This document shows, one piece after another, positions 25,694 through 32,751 of a DNA stretch of 34,349 nucleotides. Origin of the DNA: an uncultured Wohlfahrtiimonas sp. (GTDB taxonomy: Bacteria; Pseudomonadota; Gammaproteobacteria; Cardiobacteriales; Wohlfahrtiimonadaceae); NCBI GenBank assembly GCA_947630895.1, contig CANRJJ010000017.1, positions 1 through 34,349 on the forward strand. The letters run 5' to 3'. How positions within the stretch are numbered: position 1 is the first letter of the stretch; every line of letters begins with the position of its first letter. The notes below the pieces were generated by a model, which saw only the letters and a program-made list of their open reading frames with translations, ran no database searches and was not told the origin of the DNA. The position numbers were made by a program, and so were the translations under genes.

Positions 25694-25718
25694 CTCGCTC
25701 AACATTAAATTGAGTGAG
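25694..25718 (+). repeat. Inverted repeat before the 152-aa membrane protein gene
   Basis: CTCGCTCAA pairs with TTGAGTGAG (one G-T pair) around a 7-base loop. The 3' arm GAGTGAG is the best SD available, 8 bases before the ATG, so folding would hide it. A -10-like TATACT (25690-25695) overlaps the 5' arm, so this could instead be an operator. Confidence 0.55.
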
Positions 25719-25726
25719 TTTGAAAG

Positions 25727-26185
25727 ATGCAACCAAATACAAATAACAATACAAAATTAAATATTCTAGGGCAGTGTGCGGTTTTTACATTAAGCCCATT
25801 AATTATTCCATCCGCATTGTGTTCATTAATGCTATTGCTCGCGATTTTTGATGCTGAAATGCTTAAAGTGTTTTCAGTGCCATTAGTATTTTCGATGGTG
25901 CTTGGTACAATTCCTGCGGTAATTATTGGATTGTGTTCAGCGTTCATTAGGCAATTTCTAAAATTTAAGAGTACCAAAATCAATTTAGGTATTTGGCTGG
26001 CAATATCCATCGGATTAAGCATGATCATCACTGCAAAATTTATAGGCGGTATTAGTTTATATTTTGTAGGCTCGGCTTATATCATGGGGTTTATTTCAGC
26101 TGTCATTGCTTGCACAGTGATTTTGTTATTGGAATATTTTAGAAGCATTATTTTTCTTTCAAGATTTTATAGTCAAAAAATTTGA
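25727..26185 (+). CDS. Small four-helix membrane protein of unknown function
   Basis: Not recognised. The 152-aa product has a short polar N-terminus (MQPNTNNNTKLN) and four hydrophobic segments at roughly residues 13-40, 48-75, 85-105 and 112-142, with small positive loops (RQFLKFKSTK). There is no signal peptide, lipobox or enzymatic motif. Lys and Arg lie mostly in the central loop and at the C-terminus, suggesting both ends are cytoplasmic. It stands alone between dgt and the second nrd operon, in the AT-rich segment. Whether it belongs with dgt functionally is unknown. Confidence 0.65.
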   Translation: MQPNTNNNTKLNILGQCAVFTLSPLIIPSALCSLMLLLAIFDAEMLKVFSVPLVFSMVLGTIPAVIIGLCSAFIRQFLKFKSTKINLGIWLAISIGLSMIITAKFIGGISLYFVGSAYIMGFISAVIACTVILLLEYFRSIIFLSRFYSQKI

Positions 26186-26226
26186 ATTAACACAACTTAC
26201 TTAAGTTATCGAGAATTAATATTAAA

Positions 26227-26241
26227 TGATTACAATTATCA
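26227..26241 (+). promoter_or_regulatory. Fur box 1 upstream of the second nrd operon
   Basis: TGATTACAATTATCA matches the 7-1-7 Fur consensus (TGATAAT-N-ATTATCA) at 12 of 14 defined positions. It contains a -10-like TACAAT (26231-26236), so Fur-Fe bound here would block RNA polymerase. The site is about 50 bases before the nrdB ATG. Confidence 0.7.
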
Positions 26242-26243
26242 TT

Positions 26244-26258
26244 TGAAATGAATTATCA
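26244..26258 (+). promoter_or_regulatory. Fur box 2 upstream of the second nrd operon
   Basis: TGAAATGAATTATCA matches the same 7-1-7 consensus at 11 of 14 positions; the right half is perfect. Its centre is 17 bases from that of box 1, so two Fur dimers could bind in tandem. Confidence 0.6.
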
Positions 26259-26261
26259 TAA

Positions 26262-26287
26262 GGCTCGATTAATTTTTAGATTGAGCC
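26262..26287 (+). repeat. Leader hairpin immediately before the second nrdB
   Basis: GGCTCGAT pairs with ATTGAGCC (one G-T pair) around ten bases. It ends three bases before the ATG and contains the only SD-like sequence (GAG). It may set or regulate translation of nrdB, for instance through a small RNA, but no partner is visible. Confidence 0.55.
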
Positions 26288-26290
26288 ATT

Positions 26291-27268
26291 ATGTCTATTT
26301 TTGATAAGCGAGTGACTTACAAGCCCTTTGAATATTCGGGTATTTATCAATTTACCGATGCCATTAATAATGCGTTTTGGGTGCACAGTGAAGTCGATTT
26401 CACGGCAGATACACAAGATTTTCATGCCCATTTAAGCACCAAAGAACAAGCTGCCATAAAAAATAGCCTATTGGCTATTGCACAAGTAGAAGTTGCAGTG
26501 AAATCTTTTTGGGGTAATTTATATCACCATTTTCCAAAGCCTGAATTTAATGGTTTGGGCAGCACATTTGCGGAGTGTGAATTTCGCCATTCAGAAGCTT
26601 ATTCTCGTTTACTCGATGTATTGGATTATAACGATGAATTTGAAAAGCTCATCAAAGTCCCTGTGATGAAAGCGCGTGTTGAATATTTAACAGAAGCTTT
26701 AGAATTCGCGAACAACAGCACAGATAGAAAAAAGTACGTCATCTCATTGATCCTATTTTCATTACTCATTGAAAATGTCTCATTATTCAGCCAATTTGCC
26801 ATTATTTTATCCTTCACACGTTTTAAAGGTTGGATGAAAAATGTGAGCAATATCATCGCTTGGACATCAGTAGATGAACAAATTCATGCCAATGCAGGCA
26901 TTTATATCATCAATATTATTCGTAAAGAGTTTCCAGATTTCTTTGATGCAGAAATGGCTCAGCATGTGCGCGAAGTTGTGGAGCATTCATTAACGATCGA
27001 GAGTGAAATTTTAGATTGGATTTTTCAAGACGGCGAAATAGAAACAGTGAGCAAGCATGATCTATTGAACTTTATGAAATTTCGAGTGGATGAAAGTTTA
27101 GTAAAAATCGGCTTTGAAAAAATTTATCACATTAGCCACAAAGATTATCAGCCCATGGCTTGGTTTGAAGAGGAAGTATTCGCCAATAGTTTGGATGACT
27201 TTTTCGCGAAAAGACCGACAGATTATACGAAACACGATAAAAGCATCACAGCGGATGATCTTTTTTAA
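26291..27268 (+). CDS. nrdB: Class Id-like ribonucleotide reductase, small (beta) subunit
   Basis: A second, shorter radical-generating subunit (325 aa) distinct from the one at 22899. Metal ligands are E67 (AQVEVAVK), E97 and H100 (ECEFRH), E161 (IENVS), and E196 with H199 (DEQIH); a Tyr is kept at Y104. The first ligand is Glu instead of Asp, and K71 and W74 follow. This pattern and numbering agree with what I recall of Flavobacterium johnsoniae NrdB, the class Id type that assembles a dimanganese cofactor using superoxide. There is no N-terminal ATP-cone. Tandem Fur boxes lie upstream, fitting use under iron limitation. The class Id call needs a phylogeny; a di-iron enzyme remains possible. 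Confidence 0.85.
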   Translation: MSIFDKRVTYKPFEYSGIYQFTDAINNAFWVHSEVDFTADTQDFHAHLSTKEQAAIKNSLLAIAQVEVAVKSFWGNLYHHFPKPEFNGLGSTFAECEFRHSEAYSRLLDVLDYNDEFEKLIKVPVMKARVEYLTEALEFANNSTDRKKYVISLILFSLLIENVSLFSQFAIILSFTRFKGWMKNVSNIIAWTSVDEQIHANAGIYIINIIRKEFPDFFDAEMAQHVREVVEHSLTIESEILDWIFQDGEIETVSKHDLLNFMKFRVDESLVKIGFEKIYHISHKDYQPMAWFEEEVFANSLDDFFAKRPTDYTKHDKSITADDLF

Positions 27269-27288
27269 TTAGATGGAAGATTAGAAAA

Positions 27289-28986
27289 ATGATGAACAAT
27301 TATTTATTGCCATTTGAAACAGATGCCAATGTTATTCACCAAGAAAAATTATGGTGGCTCAACTCAGAGAGCGAGCAGATATTAAATCGTGGCTATTTAT
27401 TAAAAGGCGAAACAGTAAAAGGAGCGATTCATAGAATTACACAAGCGGCCGCCGATCGCTTAAAAAGACCTGAATTACAATCGCAATTTGAAGAAATTAT
27501 AGAGCGCGGATGGATGAGTTTAAGCTCACCCATTTGGGCAAATATGGGCACAGAAAGAGGTTTGCCGATCTCCTGTTTTAATGTGAGCTTGCCTGACAAA
27601 ATCGAAGGCATTACGCATAAACTCGGTGAAGTGATCATGCAGACCAAGATCGGTGGCGGCACATCAGGCTATTTTGGGCATTTGCGAGAACGTGGTAGCG
27701 CAGTTACGGATAATGGTAAAAGCAGCGGTGCTGTGAGTTTTATGAAGCTCTTTGATACTGCGATGGAAACCATTTCTCAAGGCGGTGTTCGCCGTGGTGC
27801 TTTCGCTGCGTACTTGGATATTGATCATCCTGATTGTGAAGAATTTTTGCAAATTCGTAACATTGGTAACCCGATTCAAAATCTCTATTTTGGTGTTTGC
27901 GTGCCAGATTATTGGATGCAAGAGATGATCGATGGTGATCGAGAAAAACGAACATTATGGGCAAAGGTTTTAGAAAGCCGACAAGAGAAAGGCATGCCGT
28001 ATCTATTTTTCTCAGACAATGTGAATCGACATAAACCGCAAGTTTATAAAGATCAAAACATGCGGATTTATGGCAGTAATTTATGCACTGAAATAATGTT
28101 GCCATCGAGCCAAGATGAGTCATTTATCTGTTGTTTATCATCCATGAATTTGGAGTTGTATGATGAATGGAAAGACACTAAAGCCGTGCAATTGGCAATC
28201 TATTTCTTGGATGCAGTTTTACAAGAGTTTATAGAAAAAACGGAAGGCGATTATTATTTAGGTGCAGCGCATCGCTTTGCCAAACGCCATCGAGCATTAG
28301 GTTTAGGCGTATTGGGTTGGCATTCTTATCTACAGCACAATAGGATCCCATTTGAAGGAATGCAAGCCAAGCTTCTAACAGGTTCAATCTTTAAAAATAT
28401 TTCAGAGAAAGCAGATGAAGCCACTAAAGAATTAGCATTGCTATATGGCGAGCCTGAGCTTTTGAAGGGCTATGGAAGACGAAATACCACAACAATGGCG
28501 ATAGCCCCAACAACATCATCTTCAGCGATTTTAGGGCAGAGCTCGCCAGGCATAGAGCCATTTAGCAGTAATTACTACAAAGCAGGATTATCGAAAGGTA
28601 ATTTCATGCGTAAAAACCGCTATTTGAAAGAGTTGTTGGCTGAGAAAAATTTAGATAATGAAGAAACGTGGCGCACGATCATGTTGGCAGGTGGGAGTGT
28701 TCAGCACTTAACAGAATTAACGGAAGAAGAGCGAGCAATCTTTAAAACATTTAAAGAGATTAGCCAGCTAGAAATTATTCAGCAAGCTGCCATTCGTCAA
28801 AAATATATTGATCAAGGGCAGAGCTTAAACATCAATATTCCATCGGCTTTACCTGTGAAAGAAGTGAATCAATTACTCATTGAAGCATGGCGATCAGGTG
28901 TGAAAACAATTTATTACCAACGTAGCCAAAGTGTGGCTAAAGAAATGGTGGCGAATTTAGTGGTATGCACGAGTTGTGAAGCTTAA
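27289..28986 (+). CDS. nrdA: Second class I ribonucleotide reductase, large (alpha) subunit, no ATP-cone
   Basis: The catalytic partner of the preceding NrdB, 565 aa. It starts directly in the catalytic domain (ATP-cone absent), so it should lack dATP on/off control. Active-site residues are C96 (PISCFN), N264-L-C266-T-E268, a redox Cys at C281 or C282 (FICCLSS), radical-transfer tyrosines Y542-Y543 (IYYQRS) and a C-terminal shuttle C560-T-S-C563. TTSSSAILGQSSPGIEP is the phosphate-binding loop region. It starts 20 nt after nrdB with GGAAG upstream; a second Met follows at once and could be the start. It is only distantly similar to the NrdA at 20652, so the two are different lineages, not a recent duplication. 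Confidence 0.92.
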   Translation: MMNNYLLPFETDANVIHQEKLWWLNSESEQILNRGYLLKGETVKGAIHRITQAAADRLKRPELQSQFEEIIERGWMSLSSPIWANMGTERGLPISCFNVSLPDKIEGITHKLGEVIMQTKIGGGTSGYFGHLRERGSAVTDNGKSSGAVSFMKLFDTAMETISQGGVRRGAFAAYLDIDHPDCEEFLQIRNIGNPIQNLYFGVCVPDYWMQEMIDGDREKRTLWAKVLESRQEKGMPYLFFSDNVNRHKPQVYKDQNMRIYGSNLCTEIMLPSSQDESFICCLSSMNLELYDEWKDTKAVQLAIYFLDAVLQEFIEKTEGDYYLGAAHRFAKRHRALGLGVLGWHSYLQHNRIPFEGMQAKLLTGSIFKNISEKADEATKELALLYGEPELLKGYGRRNTTTMAIAPTTSSSAILGQSSPGIEPFSSNYYKAGLSKGNFMRKNRYLKELLAEKNLDNEETWRTIMLAGGSVQHLTELTEEERAIFKTFKEISQLEIIQQAAIRQKYIDQGQSLNINIPSALPVKEVNQLLIEAWRSGVKTIYYQRSQSVAKEMVANLVVCTSCEA

Positions 28987-29033
28987 ATAAATATTAATCA
29001 AATATTATTTAAATGGATTATTTATGCTATTTT

Positions 29034-29061
29034 AAACGAGCATTATCAATAATGTTCGTTT
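29034..29061 (+). terminator. Probable terminator of the second nrd operon
   Basis: AAACGAGCATTAT pairs with ATAATGTTCGTTT (one G-T pair) around a CA loop, 48 bases after the nrdA stop. The T stretch is short, so termination strength is uncertain. Confidence 0.65.
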
Positions 29062-29099
29062 GAAACAGTTATTCGCCACGCACAGTGAGCACAAAAATT

Positions 29100-30347
29100 A
29101 TGAAAATAAAAAAAATCTTCCTTTCGGTGTTTTTTGGGATAGGACTTATGGTTAGTAACATTGCAGCTTCTCAATCAAATATTAATTTGGATATTTCTAA
29201 TAAACAACCGATTCAATTATCTGAATATGTTATGGATAATTTGCCTTCTGCGAAGTCGATAGAAGTGATGACATATAAAATGCCTAATGTGGTTGGGAAA
29301 GAAGTGGATGCGACAGCATTGGTTTTCTACCCTAAAAAATCTAAACCTGAGGATGGTTGGAAAGTCGTTGCGTGGACACATGGAACAGTAGGTGTGAGCA
29401 CTAGTTGTGCGCCAAGTTTAGATGTTTTAAATAATGGCTTTAGAGTATTTGCTAAAAGTATCCTAGATGCAGGTTATGTGATTGTTGCACCAGATTATGA
29501 AGGATTGGGCACTTCAGGCATTCATCCATATTTAAATCTAAAAAGTGAAGCTACGGCTGTGATTTATGCGGTGAAATCTTTGCAAAATGAATACCCAAAA
29601 GATTTTCAGGGCGATTGGATGGTTGCAGGCCAATCTCAAGGTGGACAAGCGGCGCTAGGCACTGCTGAATATGCTAATGAAGATCCTAAATTTAAAGGTG
29701 CAGTAGCAGGTGCACCCGCTTCACATTTGGACTTGATCATTGAAGAAGTTGCACCTGTGGCATTGAGCCAATTAGAAGAAAGAGAGAATGAATATGGCGT
29801 AGAGTACGATGAGCGCAACTCTATATTTTCTTATGCCACTTTATTATCTTATGGTGCATTTATTGGCATGGGCATTAGAGCAGAGCATCCTGAATTTGAT
29901 TATTTAGCGCTATTTAAAGAGCCTGCTCAGAAGATCGCTAAAAAAGTTGAAGGTACAACAGGAACGAATGGCATGTGTTTACCTGCACTGCGTACAGAGT
30001 TCCAACAAGATATGATTCGCTTTTTAACGGAAAAACCTGATCGTAAGCTAATGTTTTATCCAGGTTTAGAGCTCGATACTTTTGAACACAATAAAATATT
30101 GCAGAAGTTTTTTGTAGATAATCAACCAGGCACAAAACGCATTGATAAACCTGTTTTAGTGATTCAAGGTGAAATGGATACCAATGTACCTTATGTTGTG
30201 ACACAAAGAGTTGTGGATGGCTTGAAACAACTAGGCTCTGAAAATGTAGAGTTAATTCTAGTGCCAGATGCATCACATCGTGAAGCAATCGTGTGGCGCA
30301 ATGATGAATTGGTTGAGTTTATTGAAGAGTATATGCCTGCCAAATAA
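29100..30347 (+). CDS. Secreted lipase-type alpha/beta hydrolase
   Basis: A 415-aa exported serine hydrolase. A signal peptide covers about residues 1-25 (MKIKKIFLSVFFGIGLMVSN..., cleavage near IAAS). The fold shows AWTHGT near the oxyanion hole, VIVAPDYEGLGTSG, the nucleophile elbow GQSQGGQAA, an acid region (VIQGEMDTNVPY) and the late catalytic His in PDASHREAI. The pattern resembles the secretory lipase family (LIP). Several Cys are present (STSCAPS, NGMCLPA), perhaps forming a disulfide. A GTG five codons upstream is possible, but its GTGAG serves better as the SD for ATG 29100. It converges tail-to-tail on pnuC, with one base between stop codons. Substrate may be a lipid or ester and is not known. 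Confidence 0.85.
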   Translation: MKIKKIFLSVFFGIGLMVSNIAASQSNINLDISNKQPIQLSEYVMDNLPSAKSIEVMTYKMPNVVGKEVDATALVFYPKKSKPEDGWKVVAWTHGTVGVSTSCAPSLDVLNNGFRVFAKSILDAGYVIVAPDYEGLGTSGIHPYLNLKSEATAVIYAVKSLQNEYPKDFQGDWMVAGQSQGGQAALGTAEYANEDPKFKGAVAGAPASHLDLIIEEVAPVALSQLEERENEYGVEYDERNSIFSYATLLSYGAFIGMGIRAEHPEFDYLALFKEPAQKIAKKVEGTTGTNGMCLPALRTEFQQDMIRFLTEKPDRKLMFYPGLELDTFEHNKILQKFFVDNQPGTKRIDKPVLVIQGEMDTNVPYVVTQRVVDGLKQLGSENVELILVPDASHREAIVWRNDELVEFIEEYMPAK

Positions 30348-30348
30348 A

Positions 30349-30936
30349 TTATTGTGAAGATTTGGCTAAAGTAATCCAATGGCGTAAGCCAAAAATCGAA
30401 ACAATAAAGTAGATGAAAAATAAAATGCTAGAAGCATAGTCACCTTGGTTATACAGCAAGGTGGCTGTGATTAAATTGGCAGGAATCAATAAACACCATT
30501 GCTCAGCCCAAAATTTAGATGCCATCCATATGGCAACTACGCTCAATGCAGTTGCTATCGTATCGCCTAATGCAATTTCATCTTCTGTTGAAGTGAAAAA
30601 CTTTAGAAGCGCATAAATAATAATGCTGGATAAAAAGATAAAAAGTGAAACACGACCGATTTGGTGCTGTGGCATTCGGATAATTGTGATAGACGATTGT
30701 TGATTCCAGCACATCCAACCTGTGATAGAGATAGCGAAAAAATATACATAAACAATGCTCATGGCATACAGCTCACTTTGGAAGAATATGTAGATGTACA
30801 AAATCGCCATGATTAAACTCGCGATCCACATAGATTTTTTAGCAGTGAATTCTAGATATAGATAAATCAAGCCGATGATAAATCCCGCAAGATCTAAATA
30901 GTTTTGTTGAGCATATTCTAAGAATTGATTAAGCAT
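30349..30936 (-). CDS. pnuC: PnuC-family nicotinamide riboside transporter
   Basis: A membrane facilitator for NAD precursors, 195 aa from ATG 30936. About seven hydrophobic segments are seen, and the C-terminal block (WAEQWCLLIPANLITATLLYNQGDYASSILFFIYF) carries the family pattern of Trp/Asn positions and a Gly before the last helix. The ATG overlaps the region just after the upstream stop (TAATATG), pointing to translational coupling with the 248-aa gene; a TTG 11 codons earlier is less likely. The NadR-type protein at 14049 lacks the kinase domain usually needed to trap imported nicotinamide riboside, so that kinase must be elsewhere, or the substrate differs. Confidence 0.85.
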   Translation of the reverse strand: MLNQFLEYAQQNYLDLAGFIIGLIYLYLEFTAKKSMWIASLIMAILYIYIFFQSELYAMSIVYVYFFAISITGWMCWNQQSSITIIRMPQHQIGRVSLFIFLSSIIIYALLKFFTSTEDEIALGDTIATALSVVAIWMASKFWAEQWCLLIPANLITATLLYNQGDYASSILFFIYFIVSIFGLRHWITLAKSSQ

Positions 30937-30937
30937 A

Positions 30938-31684
30938 TTAGTTTTTTGGACAGCCGCCAATTTTGCCAAAAGTGATCAAGCATAGAGAGCCTGAAAGTAA
31001 TTGCAAAAGTCCTTGAGCTGTTCCTGTCACAAGTAAAAGAGTGCCGGGCACGATGTTTCTGATTGTATCAAATGGATGAAAAATTGCGCCGATAAACACC
31101 CCCAAAATGGAATAAAAAATACCAATAACAACTTCGATGAGATCGATAAAAATGCCAAAAATAGCGTCTAGAATTTGTGTTTTTTTTCCTGATGCTAAAA
31201 GTGAAATTTGGTACAGCAAGTAATTTAGTTCTTTTTGTGGGTAATTCACTAAAGATGTCCAGCCATAAACTAAGTGAGAAAAGCCATCCCAACGAAATAG
31301 ATTGAGTTTACCTAAGCCATGATGATCGTATGTTACAAAGTGAAAGCCATTTGCCCAAACACCGAGCATATAAGAGCGCTCTAAATTTTTACTACCAAAT
31401 AGTTTGAATAGTGGGCGCTGTTTTTTCCATGGGCGACTAGAGGATCGATCTAAGTAATCATGTAAATGCGTATTGATCCAAATAGTATTCAAATAATTGC
31501 CGCCACCTTTTTCACGCTGAATGATGTGCTGAGATTCGCATGTTGTATTGCGATTACCTGTTAAAAACTCGACAGGATGGCGAATCGTACAATAACCTTT
31601 ACCGATATTTTTATTAATTGCGTAAGCGTTGCTAGGGATTAACAAGAGGATGATGAAACGAAACATCCGAAAGAGAGACTTCAT
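30938..31684 (-). CDS. Unknown secreted or membrane-anchored protein coupled to pnuC
   Basis: Not recognised. The 248-aa protein begins with a signal peptide (MKSLFRMFRFIILLLIPSNAYA). It continues with a Cys/His-containing part (GKGYCTIRHPVEF, then TTCESQHIIQREKGGGNYLNTIW), a Trp/His-rich middle (WANGFHFVTYDHHGLGKLNLF), and a hydrophobic C-terminal third with one or two membrane segments (about residues 168-200 and 210-240, FGIFIDLIEVVIGIFYSILG). The DHxGLG and Cys-x-x-x-His groupings could be catalytic or metal-binding, but I cannot tie them to a known enzyme. AAAGG precedes the ATG. Its stop is one base before the pnuC start, so the two are a transcriptional and probably translational unit, suggesting a role in NAD-precursor handling. 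Confidence 0.7.
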   Translation of the reverse strand: MKSLFRMFRFIILLLIPSNAYAINKNIGKGYCTIRHPVEFLTGNRNTTCESQHIIQREKGGGNYLNTIWINTHLHDYLDRSSSRPWKKQRPLFKLFGSKNLERSYMLGVWANGFHFVTYDHHGLGKLNLFRWDGFSHLVYGWTSLVNYPQKELNYLLYQISLLASGKKTQILDAIFGIFIDLIEVVIGIFYSILGVFIGAIFHPFDTIRNIVPGTLLLVTGTAQGLLQLLSGSLCLITFGKIGGCPKN

Positions 31685-31776
31685 AACGACCTTTGAATAA
31701 CTTGAAACACTACAAAGGTTAAGAAGTATAACAAAAATATAACTGACAGTTATGGCTAATCATTAACTATAAACAA

Positions 31777-31807
31777 ATATCCCAGAAGCACATGGATTCT
31801 GGGATAT
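31777..31807 (-). terminator. Intrinsic terminator of the PhnD-like gene
   Basis: ATATCCCAGAA pairs perfectly with TTCTGGGATAT around nine bases; on the minus strand the exit side is T-rich (TTTGTTTATAG). It lies 26 bases past the stop of the minus-strand gene. Confidence 0.8.
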
Positions 31808-31833
31808 GAAAGAGATGTTGTTTGAGCGATATT

Positions 31834-32595
31834 TTACACTTGTAGTGCGTAAATTAGATCGATCATAAAGGCAATCTCTTCTTTGTCTTCAAGGATTTTC
31901 CAGTTGCTGACACCAATGTCATCTAAAATAGACTGTCCATTAGGTAATTCTTTCATGTTTCTTAAAGCTTGTTTTATAGGCTCTGCGTATTCAGCCATTT
32001 TGGGTGACAATACAAAGCAGTGAGCAACGCTTTCGATGTCATGAGGCTCTGTTGATACCAATGCAAGAAGATCATTGGCAATTGTTTTACTTAAGCCATT
32101 GAAAATTTTTGTCGGAATCATTGCAATGTCTGCATTGCCAGATAACAATGCTTTGATGGATAAAATATGATTGCTCACATCGACAAATGTGAAATCTTCA
32201 CGAGTTAAGTTCGCAGGCTCTAATAAAATTGCACCAAGCATACGAAGATCCGCATTATCGGCCGCAGCAGCTTTGATGTTTTTTGGGATATCAGATACTT
32301 GTTTAATATCAGAAGTTGCTTTGGTAACAATGGTAACTTCAGCCACATCGCTTAAAGGTTGTGCTAAAGCTAAAAATTTTTGTTCACGAACTAGCCAGCC
32401 TGCATCGTAAGGATTGGCATATAGAAAATCTATTTTTCCATCGAGAAGTGCTTGTTTTTGCTTCTCAAATGATGAAAAGTCAGTGGTTGTAATAGATGCA
32501 TTGATCTGCTTTTGAAGCCATGTTGCAAAGATATACCAGCCAGGTAAACGCTGAGGTGCAATGTCTGGTGCTATTGAAAAAGAGATTGTTGACAT
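31834..32595 (-). CDS. PhnD-like phosphonate/phosphite-type binding protein without signal peptide
   Basis: A 253-aa protein with the PhnD-type periplasmic-binding fold. It shows the opening ISFSIAPDIAPQ, KQALLDGKIDFLYANPYDAGWL (the ligand-binding loop of the family), DVSNHILSIKALLSGNADIAMIPTKIF and a C-terminal helix. Family members are normally exported with an N-terminal signal, yet here the fold starts at once: the SD TTGGAGT points to ATG 32595, and even the upstream ATG (32607) adds only four residues. It should therefore be cytoplasmic. No ABC permease or ATPase is nearby. It may be an intracellular sensor or scavenging protein, or the binding domain of a split regulator; ligand unknown. 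Confidence 0.75.
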   Translation of the reverse strand: MSTISFSIAPDIAPQRLPGWYIFATWLQKQINASITTTDFSSFEKQKQALLDGKIDFLYANPYDAGWLVREQKFLALAQPLSDVAEVTIVTKATSDIKQVSDIPKNIKAAAADNADLRMLGAILLEPANLTREDFTFVDVSNHILSIKALLSGNADIAMIPTKIFNGLSKTIANDLLALVSTEPHDIESVAHCFVLSPKMAEYAEPIKQALRNMKELPNGQSILDDIGVSNWKILEDKEEIAFMIDLIYALQV

Positions 32596-32751
32596 ATAAT
32601 ACTCCAAATTATTTTTTTATCGTTTTGCATAGTTCTAAAGAGTCGCATTGATTTTATCAGAAAGTAGAAAAATTGACTGTTAATTTTATATTTTTTGATT
32701 ATGGCTTAGTCTAAGCAATCAAGAGTTTATATTTTAATCGTGAGGGGAAGC

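Noticed and set aside
28981-29033. A possible small gene or promoter for the lipase in this AT-rich gap
   Set aside because: No open frame with an SD and no convincing -35/-10 pair could be found.
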